In this document: in pieces, positions 1 through 8,109 of the stretch
Numbering within the stretch: position 1 is the stretch's first letter
How the letters are laid out: the number at the start of each line of letters is the position of its first letter
From: Planococcus wigleyi
GTDB taxonomy: Bacteria > Bacillota > Bacilli > Bacillales_A > Planococcaceae
Reading direction: 5' to 3'
Length of the DNA: 64,000 nt
Assembly (NCBI RefSeq): GCF_014836985.1
Contig: NZ_JACSPU010000003.1
Coordinates: 62,001-126,000, forward strand
The notes under the pieces: generated by a model
What the model was told of the DNA's origin: nothing
What the model saw: only the letters and a program-made list of their open reading frames with translations
Databases searched by the model: none
Made by a program: the position numbers and the translations under genes

Positions 1-182
1 AGATTTTCGCAGTGCCGGGGCTTGGCGAGCAGTTCACTTTATCGATCCTGGTATTGGATTACAGCGTCATCATGGGCATTACCATTTTTTACAGCGCTTT
101 GTTCATTTTCGTTGTCTTTGTCGTGGATATCATTTACAGCTTCCTGGATCCACGCATCAACTATAAGGGGGAATCAGCATGA
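1..182 (+). CDS. oppB: Oligopeptide/dipeptide ABC transporter permease, OppB type, C-terminal end (partial)
   Basis: The reading frame open from position 3 encodes about 59 residues and ends in TGA at 180-182. It begins within a VPGLGEQFTLS segment and ends with a hydrophobic helix followed by FLDPRINYKGESA, the usual end of OppB/DppB permeases, whose last helix runs into a short cytosolic tail with LDPR. The stop overlaps the next ATG (ATGA), so translation with the OppC-type gene is probably coupled. OppB forms half of the membrane channel that imports peptides delivered by a binding lipoprotein. The start lies outside the window. The dipeptide versus oligopeptide specificity cannot be decided. 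Confidence 0.85.
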   Translation, partial: IFAVPGLGEQFTLSILVLDYSVIMGITIFYSALFIFVVFVVDIIYSFLDPRINYKGESA

Positions 183-1237
183 CGAAAAACATACCACACT
201 TTCCCCCGCATCAAGATTTGCAGGCGCAAAACCAATATGCTTACGACGAAATCCCATCGGATCTGTTTGTGAAAGCGCCGCTGGACCAACGGAAAAGCGA
301 AGAAATTGGGACACCGTCCGTATCTTTCTGGAAAGAAGCGTTTCAGCGGCTCATCAAAAACAAAGGCGCCATGATTTCACTTGTCATGCTTGTTCTGTTG
401 ATTGCTTTGGCGTTGATCGGTCCGAGTCTAAATGAATTCTCTTACCGGGAACAAAATTTGGCGCATTCCAATATGCCGCCGAAAGTCGAAGGCTTGGAGT
501 GGCTCGGGTTCAATGGACAGAACTCGGCAGGCGTGGATCAATATGCTGAGCGAGACGTTCAGATCAATTACTGGTTCGGTACCGATGAATTCGGCCGCGA
601 TCTGTGGACACGTGTTTGGAAAGGGACGCAGATTTCCTTGTTCATCGCTTTAGTGGCAGCCTTTCTCGATTTGGTGATTGGTGTCATCTACGGCGGAATC
701 TCCTCGTTTTATGGAGGGCGCATCGACAACGTCATGCAGCGGATCATCGAAATTCTTATGGGAATTCCGAACTTGATTGTCATCATTTTGTTTATCCTGG
801 TGCTGGAGCCGGGGATCACGTCGATTATTCTGGCGATGGTCATCACCGGCTGGGTCGGCATGGCGCGTGTGGTGCGCGGCCAGGTGCTGCAGCTGAAGGG
901 CCAGGAATTTGTTTTAGCTTCCCGTACCCTTGGCGCATCAAATCCACGGCTGATTTCGAAGCACCTTTTGCCGAATGTCATGGGGCCGATCATCGTCACA
1001 GTCATGTTCACGATTCCGACCGCTATTTTCTTCGAAGCGTTCTTGAGCTTTATCGGCCTTGGATTGCAGGCGCCTCTTGCGTCGCTTGGTGTTTTGATTG
1101 AAGACGGCTATAAATCAATGCGGTATTTTCCGTATAAATTGATTTTCCCGGCCTTGGTCATCAGCATCATCATGATTTCGTTCAATTTGCTTGGCGACGG
1201 TTTACGTGATGCATTAGATCCGAAAATGAGAAAATAG
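179..1237 (+). CDS. oppC: Oligopeptide/dipeptide ABC transporter permease, OppC type
   Basis: The 352-residue protein has a polar N-terminal region of about 60 residues, a first membrane helix near 65-85, a long external loop with the WFGTDEFGRD motif typical of OppC/DppC, and then a five-helix permease core. The EAA-type coupling loop (RTLGASNPRLISKHLLPN) lies near residues 240-260 and contacts the ATPases. The C-terminus GDGLRDALDPKMRK is characteristic of the family. It pairs with the OppB fragment upstream (ATGA overlap) and is followed 13 bases later by the ATPase. Together they form the core of a peptide importer in the cytoplasmic membrane. The binding protein must lie outside the window. 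Confidence 0.93.
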   Translation: MTKNIPHFPPHQDLQAQNQYAYDEIPSDLFVKAPLDQRKSEEIGTPSVSFWKEAFQRLIKNKGAMISLVMLVLLIALALIGPSLNEFSYREQNLAHSNMPPKVEGLEWLGFNGQNSAGVDQYAERDVQINYWFGTDEFGRDLWTRVWKGTQISLFIALVAAFLDLVIGVIYGGISSFYGGRIDNVMQRIIEILMGIPNLIVIILFILVLEPGITSIILAMVITGWVGMARVVRGQVLQLKGQEFVLASRTLGASNPRLISKHLLPNVMGPIIVTVMFTIPTAIFFEAFLSFIGLGLQAPLASLGVLIEDGYKSMRYFPYKLIFPALVISIIMISFNLLGDGLRDALDPKMRK

Positions 1238-1250
1238 GGGAGGGTTCAAC

Positions 1251-2270
1251 ATGAGCGAGACCATTTTGACAGTCGATAACCTGCATGTAGCATTTAAAAC
1301 CCAAACCGGCAAATTGACGGCGGTGCGGGGTGTAAGTTTTGATTTGAAAAAAGGGGAGACATTGGCGATTGTCGGCGAATCCGGATCGGGCAAGTCAGTC
1401 ACCGCAAAATCCATCATGCAATTGCTGCCGGCAGCCACCACAGAAGTGACTAAAGGCGACATTGTCTATAACGGCAAAAGTTTATTGAAGATGTCCAAAC
1501 GGCAAGTTACCGATTTGCGTGGATCGGAAATCTCAATGGTGTTCCAGGATCCGATGACTTCACTGAATCCGACGATGAAAGTCGGCAAACAGATCATGGA
1601 AGGCGTCCAGCGGCATGAACAGCTGACAAAAGCGCAAGCACGCAACCGGGCGCTGGAAATGCTCAAGCTGGTCGGGATTCCGCAAGCGGAAAATCGGCTG
1701 GATAATTACCCGCATCAATTTTCAGGCGGCATGAGGCAGCGTGTGGTCATCGCGCTGGCGCTTGCCTGCAACCCGAAAGTGCTGATTGCGGATGAACCGA
1801 CAACGGCACTCGATGTTACCATCCAGGCGCAAATCCTGGATTTGATGAAGGACCTGCAAAAGAAAACCGAGACAGCCATTATTCTGATTACGCACGATTT
1901 GGGTGTGGTTGCCAATATGGCCGATCGTGTCGCTGTCATGTATGGCGGCAAAATTGTGGAACAGGGCACACTTGATGAAATCTTCTACAATCCGCAGCAT
2001 CCGTATACATTGGGCCTGCTTCAATCGATGCCCAAACTGAATGAAGACCGCTCACAACCGCTCTTGCCGATTGCGGGTTCACCGCCTAACTTGGCGACGC
2101 TTGGAGAAGGCTGCGCATTTGCGGCCAGGTGCCCGCATACGATGGCGGTATGCCATACGTATACACCGCGTGATACAGTGACGGAAACGGGCCATTCTGT
2201 GGCTTGCTGGCTGCAGGACGATCGGGTAGCGGGATCACGTGATCTTGTGGAGACCGGAAGCCCATCATAA
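1251..2270 (+). CDS. oppD: Oligopeptide ABC transporter ATP-binding protein, OppD type
   Basis: The 339-residue ATPase has Walker A GESGSGKS at 42-49, signature FSGGMRQR, Walker B VLIADEPTTALD and the switch histidine in LITHDLG. The C-terminal extension carries the cysteine pattern AARCPHTMAVC...ACW seen in OppD/DppD proteins, where it binds an iron-sulfur cluster or stabilises the fold. The start ATG follows GGGAGGG at suitable distance. Peptide importers of this class normally use an OppD-OppF pair. No oppF follows here; a strong terminator ends the operon, so OppF must be upstream, elsewhere, or replaced. The assignment as OppD rather than OppF rests on the C-terminus and the gene order B-C-D. 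Confidence 0.92.
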   Translation: MSETILTVDNLHVAFKTQTGKLTAVRGVSFDLKKGETLAIVGESGSGKSVTAKSIMQLLPAATTEVTKGDIVYNGKSLLKMSKRQVTDLRGSEISMVFQDPMTSLNPTMKVGKQIMEGVQRHEQLTKAQARNRALEMLKLVGIPQAENRLDNYPHQFSGGMRQRVVIALALACNPKVLIADEPTTALDVTIQAQILDLMKDLQKKTETAIILITHDLGVVANMADRVAVMYGGKIVEQGTLDEIFYNPQHPYTLGLLQSMPKLNEDRSQPLLPIAGSPPNLATLGEGCAFAARCPHTMAVCHTYTPRDTVTETGHSVACWLQDDRVAGSRDLVETGSPS

Positions 2271-2274
2271 AAAC

Positions 2275-2324
2275 ACACTAAAAAACCAGTAAGGCCCGAA
2301 TCGGCTTACTGGTTTTTTTAGTGT
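2275..2324. terminator. Bidirectional intrinsic terminator between oppD and ycsI
   Basis: A perfect 10-bp stem CCAGTAAGCC/GGCTTACTGG (allowing the extra central G) is flanked by an A-run on the left and a T-run on the right. The arms extend further through ACACTAAAAAA/TTTTTTTAGTGT. It can end transcription from oppD (+) and from the convergent pxp/ycsI operon (-). Confidence 0.88.
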
Positions 2325-3116
2325 TTAAATGACACCGATTTCTTCGGTTTTCAAATCGGTGATGAACATATGTCCGGGTGCATGGGTGATCATAATTTCG
2401 GGTTTGACATGCATGGCAATCGCCTGTGGCGTCACACCGCAAGCCCAAAATACAGGAACTTCACCTTCTTTGACAGTCACGCAGTCCCCAAAATCAGGCT
2501 GGCTTAAATCACGGATGCCGATGCCTTCAGGATTGCCGATATGCACGGGAGCTCCGTGGACGCTCGGAAAACGGCTCGTCACCTGGACGGCCCGGATAAC
2601 GTCTTTTTCCGGCATGGGGCGCATGCTGACTACCGTCGGCCCTTCAAAGCGTCCCGCTTTCACTGCGGGAATGGAGGTCCTGTACATCGGTACATTGCAG
2701 TTTTCTTCGTTATGGCGCATCGGAATGCCATTGTTGATCAGGGCTTCTTCAAAAGTGAAACTGCAGCCGATTAAAAACCCGACCATGTCGTCTGTCCACA
2801 AGTCGGTGATCTGGTCTCTTTCTTCCGTCAGTATGCCGTCTCTGTAAATCCGGTATTTCGGAAGATCTGTCCGCAAATCAGCGGTTGGCGCTGACAACTC
2901 TGGAATAAATGAACCCGGTTCTGTTACATCGATTAACGGACAGGATTTCGGATTGCGCTGACAGAAAAGCAGGAACTCAAAAGCCATTTCTTTTGGCAGC
3001 ACAGCCAGGTTGGCCTGGATAAAGCCATTAGCCAAACTGGACGTGGGCTTATGCCATTCGCCATTGCGGATCAGCTGCCGAATTTCACGAGGGGACTGTT
3101 GATTGATGATGTTCAT
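2325..3116 (-). CDS. ycsI: DUF1445 / YcsI-family putative hydro-lyase (D-glutamate-cyclase-related)
   Basis: The 263-residue cytosolic protein matches the YcsI (DUF1445) family in length and layout: an N-terminal PREIRQLIRNGEWHKPTS segment, then FLIGCSFTFEEALI near the middle and the C-terminal ITHAPGHMFITDLK motif. Members are called putative hydro-lyases, and the family is related to D-glutamate cyclase, which would make 5-oxo-D-proline. That fits its position as last gene of a 5-oxoprolinase operon, as in Bacillus subtilis ycsFGI-kipIAR. The start has AAAGGAG at good spacing. The exact reaction is inference from family and context; no catalytic residue is assigned here. Confidence 0.87.
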   Translation of the reverse strand: MNIINQQSPREIRQLIRNGEWHKPTSSLANGFIQANLAVLPKEMAFEFLLFCQRNPKSCPLIDVTEPGSFIPELSAPTADLRTDLPKYRIYRDGILTEERDQITDLWTDDMVGFLIGCSFTFEEALINNGIPMRHNEENCNVPMYRTSIPAVKAGRFEGPTVVSMRPMPEKDVIRAVQVTSRFPSVHGAPVHIGNPEGIGIRDLSQPDFGDCVTVKEGEVPVFWACGVTPQAIAMHVKPEIMITHAPGHMFITDLKTEEIGVI

Positions 3117-3130
3117 CTCATTCCACTCCT

Positions 3131-4336
3131 TTATTCAAATAATGCTGGAATTCCGTTCATCAAGGTATAGATTCCCATCCACGCCATAGCGACCACGATG
3201 ACGACACCGAAAACAGTCATCCATAGGGGATGCTTGTAGTCGCCGACAATCTTCGCTTTATGCGCGGCAATCAACATAACGCCAAGGGCAATCGGTAAAA
3301 TCAAGCCATTCAAGGATCCCACAAGCACCAATACCAGAACGGGCTGGCCGATGATGACAAAAACAGAGGTGGAGATGACAATAAAACTGATGATCAATAG
3401 ACGATTGTACTTTTCCAGCACCGGACTGAACGACCGGATAAAGGATACAGATGTGTAGGCAGCTCCAACAACTGATGTGACTGCAGCCGCCCACATGACG
3501 ACGCCGAAAATTTTATAGCCAACGTTGCCGGCGGCCAATTGGAAGACGGAAGCAGGCGGATTGGCAGGATCCAACGAAAGGCCTTGTGACACAACGCCGA
3601 GCACCGCCAGAAACAAAATAATGCGCATGAATGAAGCGATACCAATCGCATAAATGGAGCTTCTGGTCACTTCGGGCAAGGCTGCTCTGCCGGTCAGGCC
3701 TGCATCAATCAGCCGGTGTCCGCCTGCAAAAGTAATGTAGCCGCCGACGGTTCCGCCGACGAGCGTGACAATGGCAAAGATGTCGATGGTATCGGGCACG
3801 AAAGTTTTTGCGATCGCTTCGCCGACAGGCGGCTGTGCAGTGATCATAACGTAAACGGTCAATGCGATCATGACAAATCCAAGAATTTGAGCAAAACGGT
3901 CCATCGCCCGCCCAGCTTCTTTTACAACAAAAATGCCGATAGCGAGCAAGCCGCTTAAAACAGCCCCGACTTTCGGATCGATTCCGAACAGCACATTTGT
4001 GCCAAGCCCAGCGCCGCCGATGTTGCCGATATTAAAAGCAAGCCCGCCCATGACGACCAATAAAGCCAGGAAATAACCCAGGCCAGGCAAAACGTCGTTG
4101 GCGATATCCTGCGCCCGTTTGCCGGAGACGGCGATGATGCGCCATATATTCGTTTGGGCACCGATATCAATGATGACAGAAATTAAAATAACAAATCCGA
4201 AAGAAGCCAATAAAGTTTCCGTAAAAACTGTCGTTTGTGTCAGAAATCCAGGTCCGATGGCGGAAGTCGCCATCAGGAAAGCGGCACCCAGCAAGACGCT
4301 GGCATTGGTATTTTTCATCTTCTTCGCATTCTTCAT
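3131..4336 (-). CDS. ycsG: NRAMP-like membrane transporter (YcsG)
   Basis: The 401-residue membrane protein has about 11 hydrophobic helices. It resembles the NRAMP/Mntp-like carrier YcsG, including an N-terminal SAIGPGFLTQTTVF helix where NRAMP proteins have DPGN-type metal ligands. That motif is changed here (GPGF), so a substrate other than Mn2+/Fe2+ is possible. It sits between pxpA and ycsI in one minus-strand operon with 14- and 21-base gaps and a GAGGAGG ribosome site. The context suggests uptake of 5-oxoproline or a related compound, which is inference: family members in this operon have no firmly known substrate. Confidence 0.85.
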   Translation of the reverse strand: MKNAKKMKNTNASVLLGAAFLMATSAIGPGFLTQTTVFTETLLASFGFVILISVIIDIGAQTNIWRIIAVSGKRAQDIANDVLPGLGYFLALLVVMGGLAFNIGNIGGAGLGTNVLFGIDPKVGAVLSGLLAIGIFVVKEAGRAMDRFAQILGFVMIALTVYVMITAQPPVGEAIAKTFVPDTIDIFAIVTLVGGTVGGYITFAGGHRLIDAGLTGRAALPEVTRSSIYAIGIASFMRIILFLAVLGVVSQGLSLDPANPPASVFQLAAGNVGYKIFGVVMWAAAVTSVVGAAYTSVSFIRSFSPVLEKYNRLLIISFIVISTSVFVIIGQPVLVLVLVGSLNGLILPIALGVMLIAAHKAKIVGDYKHPLWMTVFGVVIVVAMAWMGIYTLMNGIPALFE

Positions 4337-4357
4337 TGAAATCCTCCTCGGCTTGTA

Positions 4358-5128
4358 TTAAACGAATTCACTCACTTTAACAATATCAATATCGGCTCCT
4401 TTCAAAGATTTTGAAATCTGTCTGGCGAACTCGAGTGCGTTAACGCCGTCTCCGTGAATGCAGATGGTTTCTGCCTGCAGCTCGGCATCGCTGTTTTCAA
4501 CCGTCGCCACTTTATTTTCCTTGACCATGCGAATGACCTGGTCGATGGCAATCTGTGGATCGGTGATCAAGGCGTTGCTCTGGGTCCGAGGCGTCAGCGA
4601 GCCGTCCGGTTGATAGGTGCGGTCTGAAAAGACTTCATTGGCTGTACGAAGTCCGATTTTCTCGCCAGCTTTAATGATTTCACTGCCGGAAAGCCCGAAC
4701 AGCACCAGTTCCGGATCGATTTTATAGACAGCTTCTGCAATGGCTTCTGACAAAGCCGCATCTTTTACCGCCATATTGTATAAGGCACCATGTGCTTTGA
4801 CATGCTGCAACTGTCCGCCTTCGGCTTTGATAAAGCCTGATAAAGCGCCGATTTGATAAACGGTTAAGTCGTAGGCTTCCTGAGGAGACAGGGCGATATT
4901 GCGGCGGCCGAAGCCGACCAGGTCCTGCAAGCCAGGGTGGGCGCCAATACCAACATTTTTTTCGAGGGCCAATTGAACGGTTTTACGCATTGTCGAAGGG
5001 TCGCCGGCGTGGAAGCCGCAAGCGATGTTCGCAGAGGTAACGTAATCAAGAATTTCCTCATCATTGCCCATCCGGTAAGCACCAAAGCTTTCGCCCATAT
5101 CACAGTTCAAATCCACTTTATAACTCAT
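4358..5128 (-). CDS. pxpA: 5-oxoprolinase subunit A (PxpA, LamB/YcsF family)
   Basis: The 256-residue protein begins [20 protein letters not shown], the diagnostic YcsF/LamB start, followed by [31 protein letters not shown] and the late CIHGDG motif, which carry the metal and substrate ligands. PxpA opens the activated 5-oxoproline ring to glutamate with PxpB and PxpC, using ATP. The ATG at 5128 was chosen because GGGAGGA lies about 7 bases upstream; an in-frame ATG two codons earlier is too close to that site and overlaps the pxpC stop. The gap to pxpC is 2 bases, so coupled translation is likely. Confidence 0.95.
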   Translation of the reverse strand: MSYKVDLNCDMGESFGAYRMGNDEEILDYVTSANIACGFHAGDPSTMRKTVQLALEKNVGIGAHPGLQDLVGFGRRNIALSPQEAYDLTVYQIGALSGFIKAEGGQLQHVKAHGALYNMAVKDAALSEAIAEAVYKIDPELVLFGLSGSEIIKAGEKIGLRTANEVFSDRTYQPDGSLTPRTQSNALITDPQIAIDQVIRMVKENKVATVENSDAELQAETICIHGDGVNALEFARQISKSLKGADIDIVKVSEFV

Positions 5129-5130
5129 GT

Positions 5131-6105
5131 TCATTCCTCCCGTTTCAACTTAATCGCGGCTTTTATTTGCCGAATCGATTGTTCTTGTTCAATCCAACGC
5201 TGTTGTGCATCTGCCAGGGAAATTTCTTTGAAGCGCAATTGCTGTCCCGGCTTCAGCTGGCTGATGAGCGGCAAGTCAACAGACGCAACCTGTCCGATCT
5301 TCGGATAGCCGCCAGTCGTTTGGCGGTCTGCCAGCAGGACAATCGGGTTGCCATCCACCGGTACTTGAACAGAACCGAAAGCCACCGCTTCTGAAATCAA
5401 TTCCGCCGGATTTTCAAGAGCCAGATGAGGACCTTCCAAACGATAGCCCATGCGGTCAGAATTGGAAGAGACGGCGAAGGCTTCTTGGAAGATCCGTTTT
5501 TTGCTGGCGCCATCGAATAAATCAAATTGCCGCCCGGCCATCATCCGGATGACGGGTTCTTCAAAATACCTGACAGGCGGCAGCAGCCAATCTGAGTCAT
5601 TTTCAGCTTCCTGCATTAGTGAAGAAAGCCGCTGCCTGCTGATTTGGCCAACCGGCACTTCGTCGCCTTTTTCCAGAGAGCGCCCTTGAAACCCTCCAAT
5701 CCCGGCCCGCATGTACGTAGAGCGGCTGCCCATGACTTCAGGAACATCGATGCCGCCGGCAATTGCCAAATAACAGCGGGCGCCTACGCGAGGCTCACCA
5801 AAAGTCAGGGTATTGCCTTTTTTAACGGACAGCATCCTCCACATTGGAGCAGCTTGGCCATCCAGTTTCGGGCTCAAATCGCCGCCGCATAGCGCGATGA
5901 CCGTGTCTTCGATGAATTCAATTGCAGGTCCGACGAGTGTGATTTCAAGTGTGGCGGCCTGTTCTTTATTGCCGACCAGTAGATTGGCCAGGCGATGAGC
6001 ATAAGGGTCCATCGCGCCGCTGGCGATGACGCCATATTTCTGAAAACCGCTCCGGCCGAGGTCCTGTACGGTGGTCTGCAAGCTGTTCTTAAGGATTTTC
6101 AGCAT
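5131..6105 (-). CDS. pxpC: 5-oxoprolinase subunit C (PxpC/KipA, carboxyltransferase-type domain)
   Basis: The 324-residue protein contains [16 protein letters not shown] near the start, [17 protein letters not shown], and the family motifs [19 protein letters not shown] and [13 protein letters not shown]. It is the urea-amidolyase-like (biotin-dependent carboxyltransferase) fold called KipA in Bacillus. With PxpB it phosphorylates 5-oxoproline for PxpA; an older view has KipA countering the kinase inhibitor KipI in sporulation signalling. The start at 6105 was chosen for its AAGGAGG site 8 bases upstream and the conserved N-terminus; it overlaps the pxpB stop by 17 bases. The frame stays open further upstream without family similarity. 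Confidence 0.94.
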   Translation of the reverse strand: MLKILKNSLQTTVQDLGRSGFQKYGVIASGAMDPYAHRLANLLVGNKEQAATLEITLVGPAIEFIEDTVIALCGGDLSPKLDGQAAPMWRMLSVKKGNTLTFGEPRVGARCYLAIAGGIDVPEVMGSRSTYMRAGIGGFQGRSLEKGDEVPVGQISRQRLSSLMQEAENDSDWLLPPVRYFEEPVIRMMAGRQFDLFDGASKKRIFQEAFAVSSNSDRMGYRLEGPHLALENPAELISEAVAFGSVQVPVDGNPIVLLADRQTTGGYPKIGQVASVDLPLISQLKPGQQLRFKEISLADAQQRWIEQEQSIRQIKAAIKLKREE

Positions 6106-6787
6106 TCGGATCCTCCTTCCATGCGTGGTAGTCTGTTTCAGAGATTTCCCTGAAGACCACTTTGTCTCCTGCCTGCAGCAGGCTCGGAATGTCATTTTCC
6201 GGCCGGAATAACCGAAGCGGCGTTCTGCCGATCAGCTGCCAGCCGCCCGGTGTTTCAATCGGATAGACACCAGTCTGCATGCCGGCGATGCCGACTGTCC
6301 GTTCCGGGATGCGGAGTCGTGGGGAATCGCGCCTTGGGGCCGCAATTTTTTCAGACATGCCTCCGATAAAAGGAAAGCCGGGCGCAAAGCCGATCATGTG
6401 GACCGAATAACTGCCGGAAGTATGGATGTCAATGACCTCGCGCGCAGTCAAGCCATTGTGTTGTGCCACGAATTCCAGGTCGGGTCCGAATTCACCGCCA
6501 TAACAGACAGGAATTTCAACGGTTCTGGATTCGACAGCCAACTCTTCCCCCAGGTGCGCCAGAAGTTCCGCCAGCTCTTCTTGTACCTTGCTGTATGTTG
6601 CTGCGCAAGGATCGTAGAAGACAGCTACCGTTATAAATGCAGGGATAAATTCAATCATCCATTCCGGCGGTCGGCTTTCCAGCAAAGTGGACAGTCTTCG
6701 TATTTTTTTTTCTGTTTCTTCATTGATTTCAGTGCCCAGTTCAATGACAATCGCCTGATCACCCAGCGGCGAAAACGAAGTATTCAT
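6089..6787 (-). CDS. pxpB: 5-oxoprolinase subunit B (PxpB/KipI)
   Basis: The 232-residue protein starts FSPLGDQAIVIELG and contains EIPVCYGGEFGPDLE, HMIGFAPGFPFIGGM and the GWQLIGRTPLRLF segment, all hallmarks of the allophanate-hydrolase-subunit-1/KipI family. It is the first gene of the minus-strand operon pxpB-pxpC-pxpA-ycsG-ycsI. The start has GGAGG. A -10-like TATACT lies just upstream on the minus strand but no clear -35 is seen. PxpB and PxpC form the ATP-using half of 5-oxoprolinase, which recycles the spontaneous glutamine/glutamate cyclisation product. No regulator (KipR) lies in the operon. Confidence 0.94.
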   Translation of the reverse strand: MNTSFSPLGDQAIVIELGTEINEETEKKIRRLSTLLESRPPEWMIEFIPAFITVAVFYDPCAATYSKVQEELAELLAHLGEELAVESRTVEIPVCYGGEFGPDLEFVAQHNGLTAREVIDIHTSGSYSVHMIGFAPGFPFIGGMSEKIAAPRRDSPRLRIPERTVGIAGMQTGVYPIETPGGWQLIGRTPLRLFRPENDIPSLLQAGDKVVFREISETDYHAWKEDPNAENP

Positions 6788-6897
6788 CTGCTCGCCTCCT
6801 TAGACTGACTATTCTTACTTTTAGTTTAGTATAAGGCTTTTGGAAGTGGCTGGAAAGGAGAGATATGGGTTCTCCAAAAAACGTATTAACTGTATCG

Positions 6898-7012
6898 GAA
6901 AGTATTTTAAGTGAAGTGGAAAGTATTCGGGCTAAAACAGAAAGTATTTGAAGTGAAATGGAAAGTATTCAGGCTGAATCAGAAAGTATATCCACTTAAC
7001 TGGAAAAATCAC
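6898..7012. repeat. Intergenic tandem array with exact 21-bp period (5-6 units)
   Basis: The string GAAAGTATT starts at 6898, 6919, 6940 and 6961, and as GAAAGTATA at 6982; a degenerate GAAAAATC follows at 7003. The spacing is exactly 21 bp each time. Between the shared cores the units alternate between an AAGTGAA/GAAGTGAAAT type and a CGGGCTAAAACA/CAGGCTGAATCA type, giving a 42-bp super-period. Because 21 is a multiple of three it creates an open but repetitive frame, which is not regarded as a gene. It lies between the pxpB promoter region and the terminator of the solute-binding protein gene. Function unknown. Confidence 0.85.
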
Positions 7013-7038
7013 AGCCATCCCGCAATAAAAAAAGCTCC

Positions 7039-7073
7039 AAAAAAAGAAGCCGCTCAATCAAGAGGGGCTCCTT
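7039..7073 (-). terminator. Intrinsic terminator of the amino-acid-binding lipoprotein gene
   Basis: Read on the minus strand, AAGGAGCC pairs with GGCTTCTT (8 bp with one G-T) around a 14-base loop, followed by a run of seven T. It starts a few bases after the stop codon at 7080. Confidence 0.7.
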
Positions 7074-7079
7074 CAACAA

Positions 7080-7928
7080 TTATTCTTCAATTTCCACTTT
7101 CTCAGTCACATCGGCACCATTAAAGAATTCTGCTGAGATTTCGGCGATTGTGCCGTCCTCCAGCATTTCTTCGATGACGCGATCCACATTCTCGGCAAGT
7201 TCGGTATTGTCTTCGTTCATCACAACACCCACTTCAGAAGGGCTGTACTTGAGGTTCGGATGGATGGTGATGTCCAGTTCCGGAAAGGCTGCAATCGCCA
7301 ATGTCTGCAAATAATAATCGTTCAGAATGACATCTGTCCGTCCGATGGCGACGTCGCGCAGGTAGGTTTCATTCGTCGCATTGTCATACACAACTTCCTC
7401 AGCGCCATATTCGCGTGCGGTCTCCATGTAAACGGAAGTCGAAGCACCGGCGGCTTTTTTGCCTTTTAGGTCTTCTAAGGTTTCGATGCCGGACAAATCG
7501 TCTGAACGGACGATTGCAGTGCCATAAGAATACTTAAACGGTGTGGAGAAAAGAAAATTGTCCTTGCGGTCTTCCGTGATTTCAATGTCATTGGCTGCGA
7601 TGTCGACTTGTCCGGTTTGGACAGACGTCAGCATTTCATCAAATCCAAGCTCCGTGAATTCAACTTCCAATTCAAGGCGTTCGCCAATTTCTCGGGCCAC
7701 TTCCACTTCGAAGCCGGTCAATTCATCCGATCCTTCTTCCCGATAGGAAGTAGGAAACAAGGTGCCTGATGTGGCAACGGTCAGGCTGCCTTTTTCCTGG
7801 ATTTCATCCCAGGCGGTCGTTGTTTCTTCAGGAGCTGTATCTTCGTTATTTCCACAGGCACCTAAGAGCGACAAAGTCACTAGGCCGGCTATGATTGACG
7901 CATTTTTTCGGGAAAAGAATATTTTCAC
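7080..7928 (-). CDS. Amino-acid ABC transporter substrate-binding lipoprotein (orphan)
   Basis: The 282-residue protein has a lipoprotein signal with the lipobox LLGACGN near residue 25, an acidic linker, then an SBP_bac_3 periplasmic-binding fold: GSLTVATSGTLFPTSYRE, LTGFEVEVAREIGERL, NDIEITEDRKDNFLFSTPF. This fold binds polar amino acids such as cystine, glutamine or arginine. The start is GTG, selected because GGAGG lies 8 bases upstream. No permease or ATPase gene lies beside it: the neighbours are a terminator and repeat array on one side and a divergent TetR gene on the other. It must work with a distant transporter or as a sensor. The specific ligand cannot be told. Confidence 0.9.
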   Translation of the reverse strand: MKIFFSRKNASIIAGLVTLSLLGACGNNEDTAPEETTTAWDEIQEKGSLTVATSGTLFPTSYREEGSDELTGFEVEVAREIGERLELEVEFTELGFDEMLTSVQTGQVDIAANDIEITEDRKDNFLFSTPFKYSYGTAIVRSDDLSGIETLEDLKGKKAAGASTSVYMETAREYGAEEVVYDNATNETYLRDVAIGRTDVILNDYYLQTLAIAAFPELDITIHPNLKYSPSEVGVVMNEDNTELAENVDRVIEEMLEDGTIAEISAEFFNGADVTEKVEIEE

Positions 7929-8036
7929 GGGGTCTTCCTCCTCTATTATGATTGCACCTAAAAGATAGCATTCTAAGAGGGCAGGGGCAACGGTTTAATT
8001 CACCAAATAAAAAATCAGATAATTTAGACTAATAAA

Positions 8037-8065
8037 TTGACCAGTGTGGTCGAATGTTGTATTCT
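8037..8065 (+). promoter_or_regulatory. Sigma-A promoter of the tetR-ABC exporter operon
   Basis: -35 TTGACC (8037-8042) and -10 TATTCT (8060-8065) are separated by exactly 17 bases. The -35 box overlaps the first palindromic operator. Confidence 0.75.
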
Positions 8066-8084
8066 GTAGTCGACCAGAGTGGTC
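8039..8084. promoter_or_regulatory. Pair of TetR-type palindromic operators
   Basis: GACCAGTGTGGTC (8039-8051) and GACCAGAGTGGTC (8072-8084) are each perfect 5+5 bp palindromes around a 3-base centre and differ at one central base. Their centres are 33 bp apart, about three helical turns. One covers the -35 box and the other lies just after the -10 box, at the expected transcription start. This arrangement is what an autorepressing TetR regulator needs; the regulator gene follows 26 bases later. Confidence 0.85.
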
Positions 8085-8109
8085 CAAAGAAATGAAAGAG
8101 GGCATGAAC

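Noticed and set aside
6911-7123. Open frame with repeated KVF motifs on the plus strand
   Set aside because: It arises from the 21-bp tandem repeat (a multiple of three); it has no ribosome site, and its end crosses the terminator and the neighbouring gene.
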